From CAYNGH01 sp964396845 (GTDB lineage Bacteria; Vulcanimicrobiota; JAJTBE01; CAYNGH01), in contig CAYNGH010000003.1 in the NCBI GenBank assembly GCA_964396845.1, positions 1-64,000 on the forward strand: 64,000 bases of DNA, in the 5' to 3' direction. The notes below the pieces were generated by a model, which searched no databases, was not told the origin of the DNA, and saw only the letters and a list, made by a program, of their open reading frames with translations. Below are positions 42,938 to 52,456 of the stretch, piece after piece. Within the stretch, counting starts at the first letter, position 1. Every line of letters starts with the position of its first letter. The translations under genes and the position numbers were made by a program.

Positions 42938-43369
42938 ATGGACACTCTCACAATGTTTATAAATACCGCAGGAGATCCGGCAGTCCAGACAAAAACCATC
43001 GGCGGATTGGATGCGATTTCTAAAAACCACGGCGACAAGCTGACCTTGCTGGGGATGGTGGTGGTTTTCTCAGGGCTGGTGATATTAACCCTGGTCCTGT
43101 ATTCCCTCCCCGGTGTGATCAAATATATCCGCAACATCCATGAATCCATTTTTTCCCCGGAAAAAGCCCGGAAACAGACTCCCGACACAAATGAACAACC
43201 TCATATCACCGGTGAAGAAGCCGCGGCCATCTGTACAGCAATACTGTTGTATCACCGGATGCACATGGCGGATCGACGACAGAAGCTTACAATGCGTTCC
43301 GAGCTGAAAATGCTTTCACCCTGGGCCCTTGCGGGCAAAATTCAAAGAACCGGGCGCACCCTGAAATAA
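42938..43369 (+). CDS. mmdD: Sodium-pump decarboxylase delta/gamma subunit (OadG-like)
   Basis: About 143 residues; the frame opens at 42935 with two ATGs, and 42938 has better spacing from GGGAGG. One membrane helix (LTLLGMVVVFSGLVILTLVLYSL, about residues 35-58) anchors the complex, followed by a charged and basic C-terminal part with Glu/Ala-rich EEAAAICTAILLYHRM. This is the small anchor subunit that holds the carboxyltransferase and carrier to the beta subunit. Ten bases after mmdA, 22 bases before the carrier gene. Named by position and size. Confidence 0.75.
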   Translation: MDTLTMFINTAGDPAVQTKTIGGLDAISKNHGDKLTLLGMVVVFSGLVILTLVLYSLPGVIKYIRNIHESIFSPEKARKQTPDTNEQPHITGEEAAAICTAILLYHRMHMADRRQKLTMRSELKMLSPWALAGKIQRTGRTLK

Positions 43370-43391
43370 CGGGCCCCGCCAGGAGGATAAA

Positions 43392-43823
43392 ATGTATGAA
43401 TACCAGTTTGTAATAAACGGAAACCAATATAATGTCAAGATTAATGATATTACCGAAACCCAGGCCAAGATTGATGTCAACGGCACTTTTTACAATGTTG
43501 ACATAGCACAGCTCTTTGAAGCCAAAACTCCGAAGCTGGTCCGCAAGGAAGTGGTGGAATCTTCCATCGTCCGCCAGCCCCTCACCGACAAACCCGGCAA
43601 GGACCTGTCCCTGGGGATTGTCCGGGCGCCACTGCCGGGGGTTATCATCAAAATAATGGTCAAACCCGGCGACAAGGTAAAATCGGGACAGACCATATTA
43701 AAAATGGAAGCCATGAAGATGGAAAACGACATATCATCGCCCCTGGACGGCGAAGTGAAGGATATATTCGTCAAGGAAGGGGAAAGCGTTCTGGAGGGCG
43801 CAGAACTGGCCAAGATAGAATAG
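43392..43823 (+). CDS. mmdC: Sodium-pump decarboxylase biotin carrier subunit
   Basis: 143 residues. The C-terminal biotinyl domain carries the biotinylation motif EAMKMEND (K109, 34 residues from the end, as in the family), preceded by VRAPLPGVIIKIMVKPGDKV. The first 60 residues are a beta-rich domain of the glutaconyl/oxaloacetate decarboxylase carrier type; there is no long Pro/Ala linker, only a short one (LTDKPGKDLSLG). AGGAGGA is upstream. Part of the mmdA-D-C-B operon. Confidence 0.93.
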   Translation: MYEYQFVINGNQYNVKINDITETQAKIDVNGTFYNVDIAQLFEAKTPKLVRKEVVESSIVRQPLTDKPGKDLSLGIVRAPLPGVIIKIMVKPGDKVKSGQTILKMEAMKMENDISSPLDGEVKDIFVKEGESVLEGAELAKIE

Positions 43824-43835
43824 GAGATACTGCAA

Positions 43836-44972
43836 GTGGAAATCATCACAAATTTTTTAAGATCCACAGGTTTTTACCTTGCCACATACAGGCATATCAT
43901 TATGATCATAATCGGGCTGATTTTCATATATCTTGCCATTGCCAAGGATTATGAACCTCTCCTGCTGGTTCCCATCGGTTTTGGAATCCTCATCGGGAAC
44001 ATCCCTTTCATGGCCGGGCAGAAATTAGGAATCTATGAAGCAGGAAGCGTCATGAACTATCTCTACTTCGGGGTCCTTCAGGGAATATATCCGCCCCTGA
44101 TATTTCTGGGCATCGGGGCCATGACTGATTTTTCATCCCTGATATCCAACCCGAAATTACTGCTTCTGGGAGCAGCGGCCCAGGTGGGGATATTCATGAC
44201 TCTGGCAGGTGCTCTGTTTCTGGGCTTCTCTCCGGCAGAGGCAGCATCCATCGGCATCATCGGAGGAGCCGACGGCCCTACTGCCATATTCCTGTCTTCA
44301 AAACTTGCGGAACACCTCATCGGGCCTATTGCCATCGCAGCTTATTCATATATGGCCCTGGTCCCGGTAATACAGCCCCCCATCATGAAGCTCCTCACTT
44401 CACCCGAGGAAAGACGGATCAAGATGAAACCCCCCAGGGCCGTATCCAAGACTGAGAAGATTGTTTTCCCCATTATTGCATTCCTGGTATGCGCCTTTAT
44501 TGCCCCTGCATCCATTGTCCTTCTGGGGATGCTCTTCTTCGGCAACCTCCTGAAGGAATCAGGGGTAACCGAAAGACTGGCCAACACAGCCCGGAACGCC
44601 CTGGTGGATATTGTCACCATCCTCATCGGCGTTACTGTCGGGGCCAGCACCCAGGCGGATGTGTTTTTGACCATCGATTCCATCAAGATATTCGCCCTGG
44701 GAGCTTTGTCTTTTATCATAGCAACTGCAGGGGGGCTTATCTTTGCAAAAATCTTGAACCTCTTCCTAAAGGAAAAAATAAACCCCCTCATCGGGGCAGC
44801 AGGGGTTTCCGCAGTGCCGGACTCTGCCCGGGTGGTGCATACCGTGGGCCTCAGGGAAGACCCCACCAACTTCCTCCTGATGCATGCCATGGGCCCCAAC
44901 GTGGCTGGGGTTATCGGGTCGGCCATCGCTGCGGGAATACTCTGGTCAACCATGTCGATGCTTCTAAGATAG
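43836..44972 (+). CDS. mmdB: Sodium ion-translocating decarboxylase beta subunit
   Basis: 378 residues, highly hydrophobic with about ten membrane helices. Family landmarks are GNIPFMAGQKLGIYEAGSVM, GIIGGADGPTAIFLSSKLAEHL (the discontinuous helix carrying the conserved Asp in GGADGPT), and GVSAVPDSARVVHTVG. Decarboxylation of carboxybiotin here drives export of two sodium ions, so the operon conserves energy in fermentation. Start GTG 43836, 12 bases after the carrier gene. End of operon, convergent with the DUF721 gene. Confidence 0.95.
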   Translation: MEIITNFLRSTGFYLATYRHIIMIIIGLIFIYLAIAKDYEPLLLVPIGFGILIGNIPFMAGQKLGIYEAGSVMNYLYFGVLQGIYPPLIFLGIGAMTDFSSLISNPKLLLLGAAAQVGIFMTLAGALFLGFSPAEAASIGIIGGADGPTAIFLSSKLAEHLIGPIAIAAYSYMALVPVIQPPIMKLLTSPEERRIKMKPPRAVSKTEKIVFPIIAFLVCAFIAPASIVLLGMLFFGNLLKESGVTERLANTARNALVDIVTILIGVTVGASTQADVFLTIDSIKIFALGALSFIIATAGGLIFAKILNLFLKEKINPLIGAAGVSAVPDSARVVHTVGLREDPTNFLLMHAMGPNVAGVIGSAIAAGILWSTMSMLLR

Positions 44973-44986
44973 GTGATCCGGAAATA

Positions 44987-45880
44987 TCAGCCTCTGGGCC
45001 GGTGGGTTCCTGCAGGGGCTTTGTAAAACTGGTACATCCGGGAAGAGAGATGTTCCCCCAGCACCTGATCCGACAGCTGGGACGGTTTCATACCGATCAT
45101 CATCATAGCCAGGGTGACAATTTTTCTTTTGGTATCCGGAACCGTATCAGGAGTTGAGGTTTCCATCTCATTGACAACTTCCCGGTAAAGGTCATTTATT
45201 ATTTTTTTTCTGACAGCCCGGAACATATCCCCCGCCAGGGATGGAATCCTGTTGCAGGCATCAGAATAAGACAGCCACGGGTTTTCTTCCAGCAGGTGGA
45301 TAAGGTTTTCCCGGTTTTTCTCTTCCACTTTGATCTGACAGAAGACACACAGGGTCTGTCCCTTTGGCACCAGCACACCACAGGCGGGACAAGGTGATGC
45401 CCCCTGTTTTTTCATCCACCGATCATATTTATACTTTTCCCGAAGAAACCCCGCCATCAGCACCCTTGCCTTTTCATCCCGGATTTCCCCGATGATTGCC
45501 TGGATCTTCCTTTCGTCCCCCGCGGGAAGTTTCATACTCCGGGGGTCATAGACTCCTTTTGCCTTCTTGTTTTTCTTCTCCATCAGAAGCCCCGGCCTGG
45601 GAACAAAACGGATATGCCTGATGGAGTCATCTCCCAGAAGCTCCCGGAACCTTTGGATATATTTCAGCTGAAAATGGCTGAGTTCTGTAGCCCATATGGG
45701 ATCCTTCACCCCCACAAACAAGGTGTCCCCTTTTATGCGGTAAGGCCTGCTGATGGCCGCCACCTGAGGCCCGCATACCTGGCTCCAAAACTCAAGAGCA
45801 CGGTAACGATCAAAGGCCGGGGACAAATCCAGCTGAGCCTTCATGCTGGTCAGGCAGTCTTTCAGGGATACTAACTGCAA
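44987..45880 (-). CDS. DUF721/DciA-like protein with a C-terminal cysteine motif
   Basis: 297 residues. The first 100 match the DciA/DUF721 domain (FDRYRALEFWSQVCGPQVAAISRPYRIKGDTLFVGVKDPIWATEL), which helps load the replicative helicase in many bacteria. An unusual extra 190 residues follow with a zinc-ribbon-like set CPACGVLVPKGQTLCVFC and helices; I know of no standard DciA with this. The start TTG 45880 has GGGAGGA seven bases upstream and overlaps the end of recF by about 10 bases, as in the common recF-DUF721 pair. Confidence 0.75.
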   Translation of the reverse strand: MQLVSLKDCLTSMKAQLDLSPAFDRYRALEFWSQVCGPQVAAISRPYRIKGDTLFVGVKDPIWATELSHFQLKYIQRFRELLGDDSIRHIRFVPRPGLLMEKKNKKAKGVYDPRSMKLPAGDERKIQAIIGEIRDEKARVLMAGFLREKYKYDRWMKKQGASPCPACGVLVPKGQTLCVFCQIKVEEKNRENLIHLLEENPWLSYSDACNRIPSLAGDMFRAVRKKIINDLYREVVNEMETSTPDTVPDTKRKIVTLAMMMIGMKPSQLSDQVLGEHLSSRMYQFYKAPAGTHRPRG

Positions 45881-46992
45881 GGGGTAATCCTCCCTTCGTT
45901 TACCTGAAATATTGAAATACCATCAATCCCGTCAAAGTATCGAGGTATGCAGGTTGCGGCATATATCACCTGCCGGTTTCCTGCAAGGTGATTGAGAAAA
46001 AGCCGAACCCTGTCCGGGTCAAATTCATTGAGGCAGTCATCCATCAGGATCACTGGTTCCCTCTGGAGTTTCCGGGATAAAACCACGGCCTCGGCAAGTT
46101 TAAGGACTGCCGCCGCGGTGCGGATCTCCCCCAGAGAGGCAAATTTCTTCAGGGGGCCGTTATAGCTGATCATTTCCAGGTCATCCCGGTGAGGCCCTGC
46201 CATGGTATGTGCCCGGCGATCCTCAAGCCTTTTCAGGGAGCCGAGAGTTTTTCGAAAACTGTCCCGGACATCCTCCTGACCGGACTTTCCCGGTTTTAAT
46301 GCCGTTGAACGATAGGAAACCGCCGGGGGTTCGCCCCGGAATATCTCCCGATACAGGGATTCAAACTCCTCCCGGAGTTGTTTGATTATATCCATTCGGC
46401 TCAACATTACCCCGGCCCCCAGGAACACCAGCCGATCCAGATAAACTTCCCCCAGCCGGGGATCCCGTTTTCCCGGAGGTATTTTCAGCCATGCATTGCG
46501 GGCCTCTAATACTTTTTTATATTCCCGCAAATCTACAACATAAGAAGGATTTACCCGGCTGCATAAAAGATCCAGAAACCGCCGGCGCAACTGGGGATCA
46601 CCCCGGACAATGTCCAGATCGTCCACTGTGAGGAGAACCATAGGGGCAAGGCCGATAAAATCCGACAACCGGGAAACCGGGGTTTTGTTGTGCCGGATTA
46701 TCTTTCGCAGGACTCCTGATGAGTGATTATCCCAAATGATTTCCAGACTGAAGGATATTTCCCCTTCGGTGAATTCCCCGGCAACCCGGGAATACCCGGC
46801 CCCCGGCGGGAGTGCGTCTTCCTCCCGGCTTGTCCTATAGGGCCGTCCCAGTCCCAGCAGGTAGAGAGCCTCGATGCAGTTGGACTTGCCCTGGGCGTTT
46901 TTTCCCACCAACAGGTTGAACCCCGAGCCTGGCTCAAGGGTTTCCTTTTGGTAATTGCGGAAATTTTCTATGGTGAGCTTATTTACAATCAT
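45871..46992 (-). CDS. recF: DNA replication and repair protein RecF
   Basis: 374 residues from ATG 46992; the frame opens at 47142. SMC-like ATPase that loads RecA onto gapped DNA. Walker A LLVGKNAQGKSN (residues about 30-41), the signature AHTMAGPHRDDLEM, LASLGEIRTAAAVLKLAE-type signature loop (here FASLGEIRTA), and Walker B VILMDDCLNEFD are present. The DUF721 gene is downstream, as usual. No dnaA, dnaN or gyrB is in the window next to it, so the classical dnaA-dnaN-recF-gyrB cluster is broken up here. Confidence 0.95.
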   Translation of the reverse strand: MIVNKLTIENFRNYQKETLEPGSGFNLLVGKNAQGKSNCIEALYLLGLGRPYRTSREEDALPPGAGYSRVAGEFTEGEISFSLEIIWDNHSSGVLRKIIRHNKTPVSRLSDFIGLAPMVLLTVDDLDIVRGDPQLRRRFLDLLCSRVNPSYVVDLREYKKVLEARNAWLKIPPGKRDPRLGEVYLDRLVFLGAGVMLSRMDIIKQLREEFESLYREIFRGEPPAVSYRSTALKPGKSGQEDVRDSFRKTLGSLKRLEDRRAHTMAGPHRDDLEMISYNGPLKKFASLGEIRTAAAVLKLAEAVVLSRKLQREPVILMDDCLNEFDPDRVRLFLNHLAGNRQVIYAATCIPRYFDGIDGISIFQVNEGRITPCS

Positions 46993-47129
46993 GGTAATAT
47001 TCCGTGAAGTCCCGGAATAGCGGTTTTTGTCCTGCCCCGGATAAATCCCTTCCCTTCTCTTGAAGGTATCTGACTGCGGACTGCCAATATTCAACGGGAT
47101 GATTGTTATTGCAGGAGAGAAATATCCAT

Positions 47130-49043
47130 TTGAACTATTCAAAAAAATATGACTTGATAGTGGTGGGAGCAGGTCACGCCGGAGTGGAGGCGGCTCTTGC
47201 CAGTGCCAGGATGGGTGCCAGAACTCTTTGTTGTACCATAAACATGGATACAGTGGCCCTGATGCCCTGCAATCCTTCCATCGGCGGCCCCGCCAAAGGT
47301 CAGCTCTGCCGGGAAGTGGATGCCCTGGGAGGATCCATGGGAAAGGTCATCGACGAAACCCATATACATATCAGGATGCTCAACACCGGCAAAGGGCCTG
47401 CTGTTCAGGCACTGCGGGCACAGGCGGATCGCAGGGATTATCAATACCGGTTCAAGGAGATCCTGGAAGGCACCGATAACCTGGACATGAAACAGGAAAC
47501 AGTGACGGAAATACTGGTGAAGGGGAATCAAGTCGCCGGGGTGAGGACCGCCACCGGCTGGGAATACCTGAGCCGGGCCGTTGTGGTTACCACCGGGACA
47601 TTCCTCCGGGGACTTATTCATATAGGAGGATATACCTGTCCAGGAGGCCGTTCAGGAGAACTGCCGTCAATGGAGCTTTCCCGGTGTCTTGCAGGGCTGG
47701 GCTTTGATCTGGGCCGCCTGAAGACCGGCACTGTTCCCAGGGTTGACAGCCGAACCATCGATTTTTCCAAAACCACTCCCCAGTATCCGGATCTGCTTCC
47801 CCACCGGTTTTCCTTCGATACCATACCACAGGTGAAGCCCGACCAGGTGCCATGCCACCTGACATACACCACCACAGAAACTGTCAGGATAATAATGGCC
47901 AACATCCACCGATCCCCTCTTCACGGGGATCACCGTACCATCGAAGGAACAGGCCCCCGATACTGTCCTTCCATCGAGGATAAACTCCTGCGGTTTCCCG
48001 GCAGAGATCGGCATCAGGTCTTTCTGGAACCCGAAGGCAGACATACCCGGGAGATTTATGTTCAGGGGCTTTCCACCAGCCTTCCCATAGATGTTCAGGA
48101 GCTTTACATCAAAACCGTGGAGGGCATGGAAAAAGCCGAGATAATGCGTCCCGGCTACGCCATTGAATATGATTACATCCCCCCCACTCAGCTTCATCCC
48201 TGGCTGGAAACACGAAGAATAAAGGGATTGTATATGGCAGGACAGATAAACGGGACATCGGGTTACGAGGAAGCAGCTTTTCAGGGGATAATCGCCGGAA
48301 TCAACGGGGTCCTGGGTCTTGATGGGAAGGATCCCCTGATTCTCAGCCGGGATCAGGCTTACGGCGGGGTGTTGATTGACGACCTGGTGACCCTGGGAAC
48401 CCGGGAGCCTTACCGGATGTTTTCATCCCGGTGCGAATACCGCCTCACCATGCGCCAGGACAATGCCGATGAGCGGTTGACTCCTATGGGATACCGCCTG
48501 GGGCTTATCCCCGAAGAGCGCTACCGCAGGTTCACAGAAAAGATGGATCGAATCCACCGGGAGATGGAACGGTTGGAGGGAATCCGGGTAAAGGGGAATG
48601 AAGCAGAAGAACTTTCTGAGCTGTTTGAAACCCCGGTTTCGCCGGGAGTGACATATGCGGAGCTTCTGAAACGGCCCCAGGTCAAATACCGGCAATTAAA
48701 CCGCCAGGATCCATCAGCGCCGGAGATTGTTGACGGGCTTGATGTCCCCGGCGAAGGATTTATCACCAGAATTGAAGCAGAACAGGTGGAGATTCGCATC
48801 AAATACCAGGGCTATATTGCCCGGCAACAGGAACAGATCGAAAAATTCCACCAGACAGAAGAAATCCTGATACCGCCAGATATTAACTATGAAGAGATTT
48901 CCTCCCTGCGGTGCGAGTCCCGGGAGAAACTGCAGAAGATCAAACCCCGATCCATCGGACAGGCCTCCCGCATATCAGGCATAACACCCTCGGATGTATC
49001 CATCATTCTGATGTTTCTGAAAAAAACAAGGGTATTGTTATAA
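47130..49043 (+). CDS. mnmG: tRNA uridine-5-carboxymethylaminomethyl modification enzyme MnmG
   Basis: FAD protein working with MnmE to install cmnm5U34 in tRNAs. 637 residues from TTG 47130; GGAG lies about 12 bases before it, so the start is not certain. DLIVVGAGHAGVEAALASARMG is the FAD-binding motif, then PCNPSIGGPAKGQL, MLNTGKGPAVQALRAQADR and the C-terminal SRCEYRLTMRQDNADERL / RIEAEQVEIRIKYQGYI; all are family signatures. Divergent from recF. mnmE is not in the window. Confidence 0.96.
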   Translation: MNYSKKYDLIVVGAGHAGVEAALASARMGARTLCCTINMDTVALMPCNPSIGGPAKGQLCREVDALGGSMGKVIDETHIHIRMLNTGKGPAVQALRAQADRRDYQYRFKEILEGTDNLDMKQETVTEILVKGNQVAGVRTATGWEYLSRAVVVTTGTFLRGLIHIGGYTCPGGRSGELPSMELSRCLAGLGFDLGRLKTGTVPRVDSRTIDFSKTTPQYPDLLPHRFSFDTIPQVKPDQVPCHLTYTTTETVRIIMANIHRSPLHGDHRTIEGTGPRYCPSIEDKLLRFPGRDRHQVFLEPEGRHTREIYVQGLSTSLPIDVQELYIKTVEGMEKAEIMRPGYAIEYDYIPPTQLHPWLETRRIKGLYMAGQINGTSGYEEAAFQGIIAGINGVLGLDGKDPLILSRDQAYGGVLIDDLVTLGTREPYRMFSSRCEYRLTMRQDNADERLTPMGYRLGLIPEERYRRFTEKMDRIHREMERLEGIRVKGNEAEELSELFETPVSPGVTYAELLKRPQVKYRQLNRQDPSAPEIVDGLDVPGEGFITRIEAEQVEIRIKYQGYIARQQEQIEKFHQTEEILIPPDINYEEISSLRCESREKLQKIKPRSIGQASRISGITPSDVSIILMFLKKTRVLL

Positions 49044-49070
49044 CAGCTGATGCCGGAGATTTAACAGGCG

Positions 49071-49841
49071 TTACCGGGTAAGGCTTCCCGGCACCGGCTC
49101 ATATTTATCCACCGATACGATCTCCCGGCGGGCTGTTCTGCCGCCACCGGAAAAAACCCGGCTCACCCTGACCTTGTATCCATCTGTCCCCCTGGAGGAA
49201 ATCCCCATGGGATCTCCATCATCGGCAGGAACATCGGGATACCGTGGAGCTGGATAGACTTTAAGGGTTTCCACCTCCACGGATATTTTTTCTTCCAATT
49301 CCCTGGGGGATATGAACCGGACAAACAGACGCCGGTTCTGAATTTCACAAACAATTTTCACTGGAAGATCGTGAGGATTCTTAAATTTCAGATCGATTTC
49401 GCCGGTCTTTTCCAGATATATGGCCGCATCCAACCCCGGCCCCACCGAATCTATCTTCCAGAGATGAGGAGTCCTTTCGATGATATCCATGCCCGAAAGA
49501 AGAGCAGCATTGTAAAGGGTGGATGACAGCTGGCAAAGCCCCCCGCCGGGAGTGTCCACCATTCTCCCCATGAATATGGTGGGAGCACCGCGGTAACCCC
49601 AGCTCCTGAGCCTTTCCCCGACAATCTCATTGAAGGAGAAGACCTCTCCCGGCTTCAGGATAGTGCCGTCAATCTTTGCCGTGGCAATGTAAAGGTTGTC
49701 AATCTGGGATTGAGCCCTGCCCTCCAGGGAAGTGGTAAAGCCGGCAATTTCAAACTCCCGGGTCATATTGACAGTGGCCCACAGAAACAGCCCCAGAAGA
49801 ACCAGGACCACAATGAACAGGGCAATCCGCCTGCCGGTCAT
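49071..49841 (-). CDS. VanW-like family protein
   Basis: 256 residues. One N-terminal hydrophobic segment (ALFIVVLVLLGLFLWATVN) anchors it to the membrane or acts as signal. The core matches the VanW domain: GTILKPGEVFSFNEIVGER, GGGLCQLSSTLYNAALLSGM and ERTPHLWKI. The VanW domain lies in vancomycin-resistance-linked and cell-wall proteins and is of unclear function, with a suspected role in peptidoglycan precursor binding. No other van gene is near. Convergent with mnmG across about 30 bp. Confidence 0.87.
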   Translation of the reverse strand: MTGRRIALFIVVLVLLGLFLWATVNMTREFEIAGFTTSLEGRAQSQIDNLYIATAKIDGTILKPGEVFSFNEIVGERLRSWGYRGAPTIFMGRMVDTPGGGLCQLSSTLYNAALLSGMDIIERTPHLWKIDSVGPGLDAAIYLEKTGEIDLKFKNPHDLPVKIVCEIQNRRLFVRFISPRELEEKISVEVETLKVYPAPRYPDVPADDGDPMGISSRGTDGYKVRVSRVFSGGGRTARREIVSVDKYEPVPGSLTR

Positions 49842-49882
49842 AAAAATCGGCTTCCCTTCAATGATACTGTCGGCGGGCCTGG

Positions 49883-50365
49883 TCAGGCAGGATAAAGCTC
49901 CCTGATAACCTCCAGATCCCGCAGGGCGTCTTCATGCCTGGGATCCAGCTCCACAGCCCGTTCCATGAACTCCCTGGCTGTCTTGAACTGTTCCATCTCT
50001 GCATATATATAGCCCATAAGGTAGTAAATCTCCGGGTTTTTGCTGTCATACTGCATGGCATATCGAAGCTGTTCCAGGGCTTTGTCCTGCTCGCCGGTTT
50101 CGTCATACAGGTTGCCCATCATTATCCAGGCCCGGATGTTTTGAGGATCATATATCAAGGCATTCCTGCAACATTCCAGTGCCTGATCATACTTTTCCAC
50201 ATTGGTGTTGATTTCTGCCAGATCCAGAAGAGCCTCGCTGTTGCGGGGGTTCAATTTGACCGCTTCGTTGAGTTCCTCAAGGGCTCCCTTCAGATCGCCC
50301 TTCTCCGCCAACTCCCTACCCCGTTCGAGGTGGATTGAAGAAGCCTTGAGATCAAGATCAGCCAT
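49883..50365 (-). CDS. TPR-repeat protein
   Basis: 160 residues from ATG 50365 (AGGAGGA four bases upstream; the frame extends to 50419). Four tetratricopeptide repeats, for example GRELAEKGDLKGALEELNEAVKL, PRNSEALLDLAEINTNVEKYDQALE, and later copies at about 34-residue steps. Cytosolic, no signal peptide. TPRs bind peptide partners; the partner could be the adjacent LolA-like pair upstream or the VanW-like protein downstream, but nothing shows it. Confidence 0.85.
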   Translation of the reverse strand: MADLDLKASSIHLERGRELAEKGDLKGALEELNEAVKLNPRNSEALLDLAEINTNVEKYDQALECCRNALIYDPQNIRAWIMMGNLYDETGEQDKALEQLRYAMQYDSKNPEIYYLMGYIYAEMEQFKTAREFMERAVELDPRHEDALRDLEVIRELYPA

Positions 50366-50539
50366 TTTATCCTCCTGCCCTTTCGGGAAAATTAATATCT
50401 CATATAATGCCCGCCACAAGACAACGAACCGACAGGATTATATTCTTCTACCCCCTGTGGGTCTATCCTGCCTGATTAACCCAGGGCATAACTGGTTTTA
50501 AAAACTGGTTATAAATTCCATTATCACCTGATGGACTCT

Positions 50540-52444
50540 TCACTTGGCGCTGTCGCCAATGGGAATCCACATGATATATTTTACCCAGTCAGGGGCCAAC
50601 TCCATTATTCTTTCACCGCCAAACATGAAAACAAATATGTCCCGCAAAAGATACCTGGCATCCTGGGGGTTCTTAGCCTTGTCGATATAATCAAACAACC
50701 TGTACTGAACAACAAGATACTCGCCCCTTCTTTCCTTCACCAGCCCCAGAGGAGTTGCCACCAGATTGGTTTCCGGATCAGACATGACCACGATGGGCTC
50801 TATGCTCATTTCCTTTTCCCGAACCTTCACCAGCAGAGATCGGATACCGAAGTCCGACAGCCTCCCCTCAAACTGCTGTGGGGTGAACTCCCGGAATATG
50901 TGGTGCCATTGCCGGGGAAGCCTGAAGTTCATCATATGCCGGGCGGGTTCGTATTCCTTGTAAACCGGGGTAAAGGGCATGGACATATTGCTCTGGGAGT
51001 CATGTTCAAAAAATATCACCCGGCCTCCTTCGGCTACATAGGATCGAATCAAATAATTAAAATTGCGGATTGTTTCCGCAGCCCCCGGAGCAACCACCAG
51101 CAACCTGGGCAGAGATCTCCTCCCCTGCTGAAGATTTTCAATCTCCCTGGTCAGTATTTCCTGGCTGAAAGGGATAAAGTCAATCCCTAATTCAGATAAA
51201 ACCCCGGAAATTTTTTTCCCGGCCCGTCTTCCCTCTGCTAAAATTACTGTGGTATTAAAACTGGGCCGTAGTTTCTGGAAAAGAACTATTCGAATGCCGA
51301 AGTAGCCCATCAGAAGATAAACCAGAGTCAGGATTACAGCAAGACGTGCCCTGGCGGGATCCGCCACATCAGGAACAAGATCCTGGGGGGTTTTCCCCGG
51401 AACATAGGAATCACCCTTGAAACCGGTAATCTCATCGATGGGGATATTATATCGGATATTAAACAAATCCCCCTGTATCACTGGTTTGCGGTCAATCTCA
51501 ATGTGAAAGCTCTTAAATATCCATCCCCCGTCTTCAAAATGCTCAAAATTGTCATATTCCGCCCGGGCATAAAGTTTGCCCATGGGATCCAGCAGGTCTA
51601 TCCGCCGGATGTAACGATTGTCGTCGTTGGACACATAAAGCTTGAAATGCCCATAATCATTGCTTTTAACATCCACGATGACTATCTGATGATCCCCCAT
51701 CATGAACCGTCCCAGAAATTCTGTCTTCCACTGGGGATCCCTGACCTTGATGTAAAAGGGAAAGACAAGATGCATGGGGTTGTCCCGGTTGAAAACAACA
51801 TTGTTGTCACTGTCCACTGATTCCGCTCTGGTGTATGCGGTAATAACTCGACGGCTCTCCATCTCTTCTTCGGGGATGGGAATCTTTTTAATGGGAATGG
51901 TCTGGCGAACCCCTAAAGATGGCCTGGGTCTTTGCCGGGGAGTCGGCTGTTCGTCTTTCTTAAGAGAAGGAACCAGCTCCACAAAATCGTTCTTTAACCT
52001 GAGCAGGTAACCATCCTGGCTGAAGAAATTAAAAAAATAGCCTCCTTCCGGGCTGGCAAAAAGCAGGATGTTAAAAACCCTGGGATGCCGGTGAAAATTG
52101 ATTATCCCCACAGGCCGGGTAAACCGGATATCTTCATGGGGGGGCAGTATCCCCCTCATCAGGAAAGGATGCTTCCGCACCGTCAACAGGTCTGCTTCCA
52201 TGCTCTGGATATTGTCATTGGCCTGGAAAATCTCCTGAATGATTGTATCGGGATCCTTCTCATAATCCTCATCATCAGCCAGTGCCGGAGAAACGGAAAA
52301 AAGAAAGAAGGCCAGCAGGCATATAAACACCAGAAAGCAGAAAGTCTGGAAACCCCGGGGCTTCAGTGTTGTTGATTGTCCTCTCCACAAAGGCAAAATA
52401 AAGAACACCTTTCTTCTTGCAGCTACATAAAAGCAACCCGGCAA
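50540..52444 (-). CDS. Exported LolA-like domain, membrane helix and GATase1-like domain protein (copy 1)
   Basis: 634 residues. A signal-like hydrophobic segment at about residues 32-52 (CFLVFICLLAFFLFSVSPALA) precedes a domain of roughly 300 residues whose strands follow LolA/LolB-like outer-membrane lipoprotein carrier folds (repeated Y..F..L....K...). A membrane helix at about 385-405 (VILTLVYLLMGYFGIRIV) separates it from a C-terminal Rossmann-like domain with VILAEG, LLVVAPGAAE, VAEGGRVIFFEHD and EYLVVQYRLFDYI, resembling the GATase1-like/ThuA fold. The nucleophile Cys is absent. Paralogous to the next gene upstream. Start uncertain: TTG at 52444, or a GTG/TTG a few codons inside. Confidence 0.6.
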   Translation of the reverse strand: MPGCFYVAARRKVFFILPLWRGQSTTLKPRGFQTFCFLVFICLLAFFLFSVSPALADDEDYEKDPDTIIQEIFQANDNIQSMEADLLTVRKHPFLMRGILPPHEDIRFTRPVGIINFHRHPRVFNILLFASPEGGYFFNFFSQDGYLLRLKNDFVELVPSLKKDEQPTPRQRPRPSLGVRQTIPIKKIPIPEEEMESRRVITAYTRAESVDSDNNVVFNRDNPMHLVFPFYIKVRDPQWKTEFLGRFMMGDHQIVIVDVKSNDYGHFKLYVSNDDNRYIRRIDLLDPMGKLYARAEYDNFEHFEDGGWIFKSFHIEIDRKPVIQGDLFNIRYNIPIDEITGFKGDSYVPGKTPQDLVPDVADPARARLAVILTLVYLLMGYFGIRIVLFQKLRPSFNTTVILAEGRRAGKKISGVLSELGIDFIPFSQEILTREIENLQQGRRSLPRLLVVAPGAAETIRNFNYLIRSYVAEGGRVIFFEHDSQSNMSMPFTPVYKEYEPARHMMNFRLPRQWHHIFREFTPQQFEGRLSDFGIRSLLVKVREKEMSIEPIVVMSDPETNLVATPLGLVKERRGEYLVVQYRLFDYIDKAKNPQDARYLLRDIFVFMFGGERIMELAPDWVKYIMWIPIGDSAK

Positions 52445-52456
52445 TTAATGCCCGGG

